A stretch of DNA of 30,248 bases from Halpernia sp048269545 (GTDB lineage: Bacteria; Bacteroidota; Bacteroidia; Flavobacteriales; Weeksellaceae): positions 1-30,248 of the forward strand of contig NZ_JBLXIJ010000014.1 in assembly GCF_048269545.1 (NCBI RefSeq). The letters run 5' to 3'. Within the stretch, counting starts at the first letter, position 1. Every line of letters starts with the position of its first letter. Made by a program: the position numbers and the translations under genes. The notes under the pieces are model-generated. The model was given only the letters and a program-made list of their open reading frames with translations. It was not told the DNA's origin and made no database searches. Of the stretch, positions 22,285 through 30,175 are shown in pieces.

Positions 22285-24858
22285 TTTTTTAAATATCTCC
22301 AAAAGTATTACTTATTAATCTGTTCTGCAACTGTATTGTCCTTGATTGTTGCTTGTAATGCTGCAAAAAAAGTCCCAGCTGGTGAATTTCTATTAACTAA
22401 AAATAATTTTAAATATCTTGATGGTAAAATTTACGCCGATCAAATCCCAGATTTAGTTAGTCAAAAACCAAACAAAAAAACTTTATTTTTATTTCCCACA
22501 AGTTTATGGTTGTACAATCTTACCAATCCAAAATATGACAGTATTCTTAATGAATATATGACATATCCGAATGCGATGAGAAATCAAAATCTTCGAGATT
22601 CGCTTTTCATTAAATACGATCATCCCGAATATGTAGGAAAAAATTTATTTTGGAATCGCTTTTTTCATTCTTTAGGACAAGCGCCGGTAATTTTAGATCA
22701 AGGGAAAACACAAACCAGCGCAAATCAAATTCGAAAATATTTGGTGTTTCATGGTTATTGGGACGCCAATGTAAAATTTAAACACGAGTTAGATTCTGCG
22801 GCAAAAAAAGCACAAGTAGATTATACTATTTTGCACAAAGACCCCACTTTTATTAGCGAATATTTTTATGATATTAAAGATCCGAAGATTAAAGAAATTT
22901 ATGAGCGTGAGATTAAAAAAAGTATTGTAAAACAGGGTGAAATTTTAAATCAAGAAAAATTAGAAGATGAAGTAAAACGCATTAATGATTTAATGAAAGA
23001 AAAAGGCTATTACACTTTTAATAATACCAATGAAGAAATCTATTTCGTTGCAGATAGCTTAAATAGCAGAAAACAAGTTCCTGTGACAATGAAAATAGAT
23101 TCTGCATATAAACAAACAACCATCGGTAAAATTGACGTTGCTATTGTAGAAAATGTAAAAGATTATCCTGTAAACACCACTACAGATAGTTTGCGAGGAA
23201 TAAATATCCATAGAATTGGCAAACAATATAAACCTCGTGCTTTGTGGCGTCCAATTACAATTACACCTGGTGAAATATATGATCAAAAAAACTTAGATCT
23301 AACCAAAAGAAATTTATTGGCGATGAATAACTTCAATATTTTATCTTCTAAAATAGAATTACGAGATGGAGGAAAAAGACCGCCAAATGACAGTATATTG
23401 GACGTTTTATATCTTTTAAAACCGCTACCAAAGTATGAATTAAAAATAGCGACAGATATTAATTACAGTCAGCTCTTAAATTTTGGAATTTCGCCATCTG
23501 TTGATTTAACGAGTCGAAATATTTTTGGTGGTGCAGAAAATTTATCTTCCAGTATTTCTGGAACTTTTGGTTCAATCAGAAGTTCTAAAGATTTAGGAAA
23601 AAGAAGTTTAGCTTACGAACTTTCCACCCAATTTTCATTAAATTTTCCAAGATTATTATTGCCATTTACTTACTGGAAATTAATTCCGAAACGTTTCTCT
23701 CCTACTTCTTCAATATCTTTGGGTGCATCTGTGCAAAACAATATTGGTTTGGGTAGAATTAATTTTAATGGTGGTTTAAATTATTTTGCAAATGTTGATG
23801 ATCGCGTTACGCATCGGCTTTCGCTTTTTAATACGCAATTAAGTTTAACACAAAATAAAGATAAATATTATGATTATTTCCCTGCAGACTTTGGTTTTAG
23901 AGAAGATATTTTTAATCTCTATTTTGTTACAAATCCTTCTATAAAAGCGGCTTTAGATAATGGACAAATTAGTAAAGATGAAGTTTCTGCCATTATTTAT
24001 AGTGATCCTGCATTTGCAAAAACACTGAATCCAGATCAATTAAATACGTACAATAACTTTGTACAAAGTTTATTTAATAAAGAGCGCCAAACACAAGATG
24101 TCCTAATAAGCTCACTTATTTATAATTATACATATAATGAAATTGGAAAAAAAGAATATGAAAATCCCTTCTATCTAAATGCAAAAGTAGAATTAGCTGG
24201 GAACTTATTTTCACTTTTTAGTGGGAGCAAAAACACAAATAATATTTTTGGAGATAATACCAAAACTATTTTTAAAATCCCTTATTCTCAGTTTGCAAAA
24301 TTTGATTTAGAATTCCGTAAATATTTTACATTTTCAATGAAAAATGGTTCTAAAAACACTTTGGCTTTACGTCAGTTAATCGGCGTTGGAATTCCTTATG
24401 GAAACTCAGAAAATATGCCTTTCGTAAGATCTTATTTTAATGGCGGTTCTAATGATATTCGTGCTTGGACAGCTTTTGGCGGTTTAGGTCCTGCAGATTC
24501 TCAGTTAGATGAAAGAGTGCGTTCTTATTTTCTTGATAATGTAAAACTCACCACTTCCATAGAATACAGAATGCCTTTTACAAAAATGTTTGAAGGCGCT
24601 ATTTTTACAGATGCAGGAAATATTTGGAGTTTAAAAGACAACGGATTGGGCGATCAATTTAAATTCAGCAAATTCATAAAACAAATGGGAGTTGGAAGTG
24701 GAATTGGTTTAAGAATTAATGTAGCATATATTACTCTTCGTTTAGATTTGGCTTATAAAATTTACGATCCAAATAAACCGGAAGGCGAAAGATGGAGATT
24801 TAGTAAAATTCAACCTTTAAAACCCACTTTAAACTTTGCATTTGGATATCCTTTTTAA
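22270..24858 (+). CDS. tamL: BamA/TamA-family outer-membrane lipoprotein TamL
   Basis: 862 residues. The lipoprotein signal ends LIVAC, giving lipidated Cys29, which is typical of TamL, the Bacteroidota TamA homologue. POTRA-like repeats fill about residues 30-390, including NQEKLEDEVKRINDLMKEKGYYTF and GEIYDQKNLDLTKRNLLAMNNFNI. A 16-strand-type barrel follows with GGSNDIRAW (the VRGF-like loop-6 motif) and GSGIGLRINVAYITLRLDLA, ending in a C-terminal Phe. It should help insert or transport proteins or lipids at the outer membrane with TamB. The ATG at 22270 is chosen because it gives the signal sequence; a longer reading needs a TTG. A tamB gene is not adjacent. Confidence 0.9.
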   Translation: MRRKHFFKYLQKYYLLICSATVLSLIVACNAAKKVPAGEFLLTKNNFKYLDGKIYADQIPDLVSQKPNKKTLFLFPTSLWLYNLTNPKYDSILNEYMTYPNAMRNQNLRDSLFIKYDHPEYVGKNLFWNRFFHSLGQAPVILDQGKTQTSANQIRKYLVFHGYWDANVKFKHELDSAAKKAQVDYTILHKDPTFISEYFYDIKDPKIKEIYEREIKKSIVKQGEILNQEKLEDEVKRINDLMKEKGYYTFNNTNEEIYFVADSLNSRKQVPVTMKIDSAYKQTTIGKIDVAIVENVKDYPVNTTTDSLRGINIHRIGKQYKPRALWRPITITPGEIYDQKNLDLTKRNLLAMNNFNILSSKIELRDGGKRPPNDSILDVLYLLKPLPKYELKIATDINYSQLLNFGISPSVDLTSRNIFGGAENLSSSISGTFGSIRSSKDLGKRSLAYELSTQFSLNFPRLLLPFTYWKLIPKRFSPTSSISLGASVQNNIGLGRINFNGGLNYFANVDDRVTHRLSLFNTQLSLTQNKDKYYDYFPADFGFREDIFNLYFVTNPSIKAALDNGQISKDEVSAIIYSDPAFAKTLNPDQLNTYNNFVQSLFNKERQTQDVLISSLIYNYTYNEIGKKEYENPFYLNAKVELAGNLFSLFSGSKNTNNIFGDNTKTIFKIPYSQFAKFDLEFRKYFTFSMKNGSKNTLALRQLIGVGIPYGNSENMPFVRSYFNGGSNDIRAWTAFGGLGPADSQLDERVRSYFLDNVKLTTSIEYRMPFTKMFEGAIFTDAGNIWSLKDNGLGDQFKFSKFIKQMGVGSGIGLRINVAYITLRLDLAYKIYDPNKPEGERWRFSKIQPLKPTLNFAFGYPF
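22300..22330 (-). promoter_or_regulatory. Promoter of the RNA methyltransferase gene inside tamL
   Basis: On the minus strand a TTG (22330-22328), a 20-bp spacer and TACTTTTG (22307-22300) form a near-ideal Bacteroidota promoter, 15 bp from the ATG at 22284. It lies wholly inside the signal-sequence codons of tamL. Confidence 0.65.
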
Positions 24859-24976
24859 AATTAATCCACGCAAAATTCTTTTTATTAAATATTTTTAAAA
24901 AATGGAAAAATGTTTTTCATTCTGTAACTTTCTTAATAAATACCACACTTATAGAACATAGAAATAATAAAAAATT

Positions 24977-26290
24977 ATGATTAAAAAATCCTTTTCAATC
25001 TTGGGTTTGCTTCTTTTAGGAGCAATTTCACAAGCTCAGGAAATTAAATTTCAAGAATACGACTTGCCAAATGGTTTGCACGTGATTCTACATCAAGACA
25101 ATAAAGCGCCCGTTGTTACAACTTCTGTGATGTATCACGTAGGTGCAAAAGATGAAATTGAAAACAGAACTGGTTTTGCGCATTTCTTCGAACATTTACT
25201 TTTTGAAGGAACACCAAACATCAAACGCGGTGAATGGATGAAAATTGTTGGTGCAAATGGAGGAACCAATAATGCAAATACAACCGACGATAGAACTTAT
25301 TATTACGAAACTTTTCCTTCTAATAATTTGCAATTAGGACTTTGGATGGAAGCGGAACGTTTAAGACATCCTGTAATTAACCAAATTGGTGTAGATACGC
25401 AGAACAAAGTTGTAAAAGAAGAAAAGAGATTGCGTGTAGATAATCAACCTTATGGTAATATTATGACCGCAATTAAGGAAGGTTTATTTAAAAAACATCC
25501 TTACAAAAATACGACTATTGGTAAAGTAGCAGATTTAGATTCTGCTAAATTGGAAGAGTTTTTAACTTTCTTTAAAAAATATTATATACCAAATAATGCA
25601 ACCTTAGTTGTAGCAGGAGATATTGATATCAATAAAACCAAAGAATGGATTAGTGATTATTTCTCAACAATTCCAAAAGGAGCTCCAATTGTAAGAAATT
25701 TTCCGAAAGAAGATCCTATCACACAGGAAACCGTGATGACTTATTACGATCCCAATATTCAGTTACCAGCTTATCTTTATACTTATAGAACACCAGGTGA
25801 TAAAACTCGTGATGCAAAAGTTTTAGATATGGTTTCTTCTTATTTAAGTAATGGAAAATCTTCAGTTTTATACAAAAAATTAGTAGATCAAGAGAAAAAA
25901 GCTTTGGCTGTACAAGCGGTAAATATCGGCGAAGAAGATTATAGCGTTTTTGCATTTTTCGCAATTCCGATGGGAGCAACTACGGAAGGTACTTTAAGAG
26001 CAGATATTGATGCGGAAATTTTAAAATTGCAAACAGATTTAATTAGCGAAGAAGATTATCAAAAACTTCAAAACCAATTTGAAAATCAGTTTGTAAATTC
26101 TAATTCTAGTATTGAAGGAATTGCAAGTTCTTTGGCTAATTATCACGTTTTGCAAGGCGACACCAATTTAATTAACAAAGAAATAGAAATCTACAGAGGA
26201 ATTACTCGTGAAGATATAAGAGACGCTGCAAAAAAATATTTAAACAGCAACCAAAGAGTTATTATAAACTATTTACCAGAAAAAAAATAA
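24977..26290 (+). CDS. M16 zinc peptidase, catalytic subunit
   Basis: 437 residues with a signal peptide (ending AISQAQ). The inverted zinc motif HFFEH is at 69-73 (His69, Glu72, His73), and the third ligand Glu149 lies exactly 76 residues after His73, in the order of the pitrilysin/MPP family. The C-terminal half is the second M16 domain and has no catalytic motif. It is likely periplasmic and degrades peptides. It starts after a 118-bp spacer with no clear promoter. The next gene, 10 bp downstream, is its non-catalytic partner, as in two-gene M16B systems. Confidence 0.94.
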   Translation: MIKKSFSILGLLLLGAISQAQEIKFQEYDLPNGLHVILHQDNKAPVVTTSVMYHVGAKDEIENRTGFAHFFEHLLFEGTPNIKRGEWMKIVGANGGTNNANTTDDRTYYYETFPSNNLQLGLWMEAERLRHPVINQIGVDTQNKVVKEEKRLRVDNQPYGNIMTAIKEGLFKKHPYKNTTIGKVADLDSAKLEEFLTFFKKYYIPNNATLVVAGDIDINKTKEWISDYFSTIPKGAPIVRNFPKEDPITQETVMTYYDPNIQLPAYLYTYRTPGDKTRDAKVLDMVSSYLSNGKSSVLYKKLVDQEKKALAVQAVNIGEEDYSVFAFFAIPMGATTEGTLRADIDAEILKLQTDLISEEDYQKLQNQFENQFVNSNSSIEGIASSLANYHVLQGDTNLINKEIEIYRGITREDIRDAAKKYLNSNQRVIINYLPEKK

Positions 26291-26300
26291 TTTTAAAACT

Positions 26301-28349
26301 ATGAAAAAATCAATATATAGTATTGCAGCCCTATTTTTAATTTCTGGCTTTATAAGCGCACAGGTTATAGATCTTAACCAACAGCCAAAACCAGGACCCA
26401 CTCCAACAGTAAATATTACAAAACCACAAACTTTTAAATTAAAAAATGGTTTAACAGTTTTGGTAGTAGAAGATCACAAATTACCTCGCGTAAATACCAC
26501 TTTAAGTTTTGATCATCCTCCAGTATTTGAAGGAGAAAAAGCGGGCTTAAGTACAATTATGTCAGATCTTATGGGAAGTGGAACTTCTACAATTAGCAAA
26601 GATGAATTTAATAAAAAAGTAGATTATTTGGGTGCCTCCATTAATTATGGTGCAAGTGGTGCTTCTGCGAATAGTTTGTCTAAATATTATCCAGAAATAT
26701 TAAGTCTTTTTGCGAATGGTGCAATAGATGCTAAATTTTCTGCTGAAGAACTTTCTAAATCTAAAGCAAGAGCCATTGAAGGATTAAAAACGGAAGAAAA
26801 AAGCGCGCAAGCAATTGGAAACAAAGTTTTTAACGCTTTAAGTTATGGGAAAAATTCTGCATTGGGAGAGTTTGCTACAGAAAAATCTTTTAACGCCATT
26901 ACACTTCAAGATGTAGAAGCCGCTTACAAAAAATATTATGCTCCTCAAGACGCGTATTTAGTTGTAATTGGTGATGTGAAATTCAATGACGTTAAAAATA
27001 AAATTGAGAAAGCCTTTGACGGTTGGAAAAAAACCGATTATCAATTTCAAAAATTACCAAAATTCTCCAATCTTCCCAATACGGAAATTGATGTTGTAGA
27101 TGTCCCAACTGCAGCGCAATCTGTAATCTTATTAGGAAATCTGCATCAATTAAAAATGAAAGATCCTAATTATTTTGCAGCAACTGTAGCCAATTATATT
27201 TTAGGAGGCGGAAGTTTAGAAACACGCGTAAATATGAATCTTCGTGAGAAACACGGTTTCACTTACGGCGCTTATACTTCTTTGGATACTTCAAAATACG
27301 ATTCAAATTTTGGTGGAACAGCCAACGTTCGCGGTGAAGTTACAGACCAAGCGATTAAAGAATTTATGACAGAAATTAATGGAATTAAAACTATTAAACC
27401 TGAAGAATTGCATAACGCAAAAGAAAAATTAAAGGGAACTTTTATAATGTCTTTAGAAAGACCAAGTACTGTGGCGCGATTTGCTTTAAACTCTATTACA
27501 CAAGATTTACCTTCCGATTTTTACACTAATTATTTGAAATCTGTAGATGCTTTAACAATTGAGCAAGTTCAAAAAGCATCAAGTGATTTTATCAAGCCAA
27601 ATAATATGAGAATATTTGTGGCAGGCAAAACCAGTCAATTTGCTGACAAACTTGAAACTTTGGGATACCCAGTAAAATATTTTGATGCAAACGCAAATCC
27701 AACCGCAAAACCAGAAGTAAAAAAAGTAGATTCTAAAGTTACTTTAGCAACTGTGGGAGATAATTATCTTGCTGCAATTGGTGGGAAAGATAAAGCAGCA
27801 AAAATTACATCAGTTATGTTTAATGCAACTACCAAATTGCAAGGAATGGAATTGAATATAAAAAATATTCAAGAAAAAGGAGGCAAAAATAATTTAGAAG
27901 TTTCTATGGGCGGAAATGTGGTACAGAAAATAACTTTTGATGGAACCAAAGGTTATATAATGGCAATGGGAAACAAACAAGATATGCCCGCAGAAATGGT
28001 AACTTCTTATGCAAAACAAAAAGAAATTTTCCCGGAACTTACTTTTGCAAATTCTAAAGATTATACTTTGGGTGGGATAGAAAAAGTAAATGGTGAAGAT
28101 TCTTATGTTGTAAACGGACCAAACGTTACCTATTATTACGATGTAAAAACAGGTTTAAAAAACGAAGAAATAAAAAAAACAGAAATGAAGGGACAAAAAA
28201 TGGAAACTCCTACTTTTTATTCTAACTACAAAGATGTAGATGGCGTGAAATTTCCATTCACAATGAAAATAAACCAAATGGGACAAGATATGCAATTAGA
28301 CGTTACTTCCTATGAATTAAACAAAGCGACAGATGCAGATTTTAAATAA
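26301..28349 (+). CDS. M16 peptidase, non-catalytic partner with C-terminal extension
   Basis: 682 residues with a signal peptide (ending GFISAQ). The position of HxxEH is replaced by STIMS (84-88), so it cannot bind zinc there. It does carry the partner-subunit Arg/Tyr pair (Arg315 and Tyr322 in NLREKHGFTYGAY) that completes substrate binding in M16 dimers. After the two M16 domains (to about residue 470), a roughly 190-residue tail has the beta-rich look of outer-membrane lipoprotein-sorting (LolA-like) domains. It is co-transcribed with the catalytic subunit, which suggests a heterodimer. Confidence 0.92.
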   Translation: MKKSIYSIAALFLISGFISAQVIDLNQQPKPGPTPTVNITKPQTFKLKNGLTVLVVEDHKLPRVNTTLSFDHPPVFEGEKAGLSTIMSDLMGSGTSTISKDEFNKKVDYLGASINYGASGASANSLSKYYPEILSLFANGAIDAKFSAEELSKSKARAIEGLKTEEKSAQAIGNKVFNALSYGKNSALGEFATEKSFNAITLQDVEAAYKKYYAPQDAYLVVIGDVKFNDVKNKIEKAFDGWKKTDYQFQKLPKFSNLPNTEIDVVDVPTAAQSVILLGNLHQLKMKDPNYFAATVANYILGGGSLETRVNMNLREKHGFTYGAYTSLDTSKYDSNFGGTANVRGEVTDQAIKEFMTEINGIKTIKPEELHNAKEKLKGTFIMSLERPSTVARFALNSITQDLPSDFYTNYLKSVDALTIEQVQKASSDFIKPNNMRIFVAGKTSQFADKLETLGYPVKYFDANANPTAKPEVKKVDSKVTLATVGDNYLAAIGGKDKAAKITSVMFNATTKLQGMELNIKNIQEKGGKNNLEVSMGGNVVQKITFDGTKGYIMAMGNKQDMPAEMVTSYAKQKEIFPELTFANSKDYTLGGIEKVNGEDSYVVNGPNVTYYYDVKTGLKNEEIKKTEMKGQKMETPTFYSNYKDVDGVKFPFTMKINQMGQDMQLDVTSYELNKATDADFK

Positions 28350-28370
28350 AATTATGCTTTTGTAATTTAT

Positions 28371-28403
28371 AAAAAACGGCATCGAAAGGTGTCGTTTTTT
28401 TTT
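28371..28403 (+). terminator. Terminator of the M16 operon
   Basis: A long stem, AAAACGGCATC with GGTGTCGTTTT, capped by a GAAA tetraloop and followed by a T-run. Confidence 0.85.
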
Positions 28404-28449
28404 ATTAGATTTTTAGGAGCAACACTATTTTTTCTTCTCACAAAATACG

Positions 28450-28503
28450 TCCCGTGTTCCGCTGTATCCCGCCGCGGCGGGGATGCCGCTTCACCCGCGG
28501 CTA
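28450..28503 (-). repeat. GC-rich 54-bp dispersed repeat, copy B
   Basis: The reverse complement of copy A (5198-5251) with two mismatches. Both hairpins are intact here: GCCGC/GCGGC with a 7-nt loop, and the perfect palindrome CCCGCCGCGGCGGG. It sits in the 625-bp gene-free spacer between the M16 operon and the recombinase gene. No further features were seen from 28504 to 28732. Confidence 0.85.
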
Positions 28504-28742
28504 AGTTGAGGCAAATTATTTCTTTCTGAAAGGCTCTGAGTGAATAGGAAAATTTTTAATTTGATGAATTCTTCCTTCCTCTGAATGGCAAAAGGAAAGA
28601 TTTTTAAAAAGAACAAAGACCAAAGTTTAATCAAATACATTCCGAATGCAAAACGTGAATACTAAATAAGTAATATTTTTATAAGGAATTTCTAGTGGTT
28701 TTGCTAAGGTTTTATAGTATATAGATCTAAAAATAAAGTATA

Positions 28743-28813
28743 ATAAATCCATAACAAATCTATACTTTATATGGACTTGCTATGGACTTATTATGGAGTT
28801 GTTATGGATTTGT
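28743..28813 (+). repeat. Array of six 11-bp repeats, two inverted and four direct
   Basis: Forward units of consensus TATGGAnTTGT occur at 28770, 28781, 28792 and 28803, abutting with no gaps. Two units in the opposite orientation occupy 28743-28753 and 28754-28764. The two orientations meet across a 5-bp spacer, CTTTA (28765-28769), giving an 11-5-11 inverted core. A separate inverted repeat, ATAAAGTATA (28733-28742) with TATACTTTAT (28761-28770), overlaps the left half. The 11-bp period places all units on nearly one face of the helix. The array ends about 160 bp before the recombinase start. Confidence 0.8.
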
Positions 28814-28974
28814 GCAGAAGAAAACTTTTCTGAAAAAAGAATTTGTAATAATTCTTTAGGTGATAAATTTTGTAAAAAGATTTAATTTAACTTTATATTT
28901 AAAACTTTCGTAAAGTCATCATCAAGTATTTATTTTAAAAATTAAATAACTTTATCCCTCACAAACTTCTCATT

Positions 28975-30018
28975 ATGATTTGGAAAGCGAGATTAATAAA
29001 TTACCATAATACGGATCGAATTGCAGTAGTATTCCAGAAAGATAAGGAATTAATACAGCGAATAAAACTCATAAAGGATGCGCGATGGGATCCTCAAAAA
29101 AAGCAATGGCATCTACCGGATACTTTCGAAAATCGAGAGCGATTTAAAATTGCGCAAAAAATAGATCTGATGCCCTCAAAAGAAGGCATTCTTGAAATTA
29201 CAAAATTTATAAATTGGCTTTCTTCCAGAAGGTATAGTCCCAACACAATCAAAACCTATTCTGAGGCATTGCGCTCTTTTTTTATTTATTTTAGAAAAAA
29301 GAATATTTCTGAGATTACGAATGAAGATATCATTTTATATAACAATGATTATATCTTGAAAAATAGTTTTTCATCTTCTTATCAAAACCAGATTGTAAGT
29401 GCTATTAAACTTTATTTTGCCACGGTGAGAGAAAAGAAAATTGAAATTGAAAAAATACACCGTCCAAAAAAAGAGAAATTACTGCCCAATGTTTTAAGCA
29501 AAGAAGAGGTGAAAGCCATTTTGGAAGCACATCGTAATTTAAAACACAAAGTGATGTTAAGTTTAGTGTACAGCTGTGGACTCCGTAGAAGTGAGCTTTT
29601 ACATTTAAAACCACATGATATAGACTCCAAAAGAAATATTGTAATTATCCGCCAATCAAAAGGGAAAAAAGATAGAATTACACCTTTATCAACAAAAATT
29701 TTAGAATTGTTGCGGGAATATTACAAACTTTATAAGCCACAAACTTATCTTTTTGAAGGACAAGAAGTTGGGACGATTTATTCTGAACAGAGTTTGCAAC
29801 ATGTATTAAAACAAGCATTGGCAAAAGCGAATATTCAAAAGCCAGTAACCTTGCATTGGTTGCGTCATAGCTACGCCACCCATTTATTAGAAAGTGGAAC
29901 GGATTTGCGTTACATTCAAGAACTCCTTGGACATAATAGTAGCAAAACAACAGAAATTTATACCCATGTAAGTACGAAAAATTTGCAGCAAATAAAAAGC
30001 CCGTTTGATGATTTGTAA
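28975..30018 (+). CDS. Tyrosine recombinase/integrase (XerD-like, tet(X)-linked)
   Basis: 347 residues. An N-terminal extension of about 65 residues (with RWDPQKKQWHLP) is followed by a SAM-like core-binding domain (about 71-152) and the catalytic domain. All six active-site residues are present: Arg204 (CGLRRSEL), Lys229 (SKGKKDR), His294 and Arg297 (HWLRHSYATHLL), His320 (LLGHNSSKTTE) and nucleophile Tyr329 (IYTHV). It should therefore be an active DNA strand-exchange enzyme. There is no integron-integrase insertion before HWLRH. It differs from housekeeping XerC/D by the N-terminal extension. The next gene is tet(X), matching the xerD-tet(X) pair described in resistance contexts. The 470-bp upstream spacer carries the repeat array. 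Confidence 0.93.
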   Translation: MIWKARLINYHNTDRIAVVFQKDKELIQRIKLIKDARWDPQKKQWHLPDTFENRERFKIAQKIDLMPSKEGILEITKFINWLSSRRYSPNTIKTYSEALRSFFIYFRKKNISEITNEDIILYNNDYILKNSFSSSYQNQIVSAIKLYFATVREKKIEIEKIHRPKKEKLLPNVLSKEEVKAILEAHRNLKHKVMLSLVYSCGLRRSELLHLKPHDIDSKRNIVIIRQSKGKKDRITPLSTKILELLREYYKLYKPQTYLFEGQEVGTIYSEQSLQHVLKQALAKANIQKPVTLHWLRHSYATHLLESGTDLRYIQELLGHNSSKTTEIYTHVSTKNLQQIKSPFDDL

Positions 30019-30086
30019 TTATTAAAAATATATTAGCAAAAAATATACAAATGAATCCAATTTTATTTATATTTGATAAAAATATT

Positions 30087-30151
30087 GTATCATACTTGTG
30101 ATACATATACCACCAAATTTGGGTGGATATGTATCATTTTATGATACATAT
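30087..30151. repeat. Multi-arm palindrome between the recombinase and tet(X)
   Basis: A central hairpin has arms TGATACATAT (30099-30108) plus CCACC (30110-30114), pairing with GGTGG (30122-30126) plus ATATGTATCA (30127-30136). One A (30109) is unpaired and the loop is 7 nt. Flanking GTATCA (30087-30092) and ATGATACATAT (30141-30151) can pair with the outer arms instead, so GTATCA/TGATAC occurs four times in alternating orientation. There is no T-run of terminator type. Confidence 0.75.
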
Positions 30152-30175
30152 AAACAAGTTATGTGCCATTTTTGA

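Noticed and set aside
28743..28813. CRISPR array
   Set aside because: Units are 11 bp and abut without unique spacers; no cas genes are present.
28743..28813. Replication origin iterons
   Set aside because: No replication initiator gene is adjacent; the neighbouring recombinase offers a simpler explanation, although initiator binding cannot be excluded.
28975..30018. Integron integrase with attC cassette array
   Set aside because: The catalytic domain lacks the extra integron-integrase insertion before the HxxR box, and no series of gene cassettes is visible in the window.
29678..30106. Minus-strand ORF of 142 codons at the recombinase 3' end
   Set aside because: Antisense to the catalytic domain of an intact recombinase and runs into the palindromic spacer.
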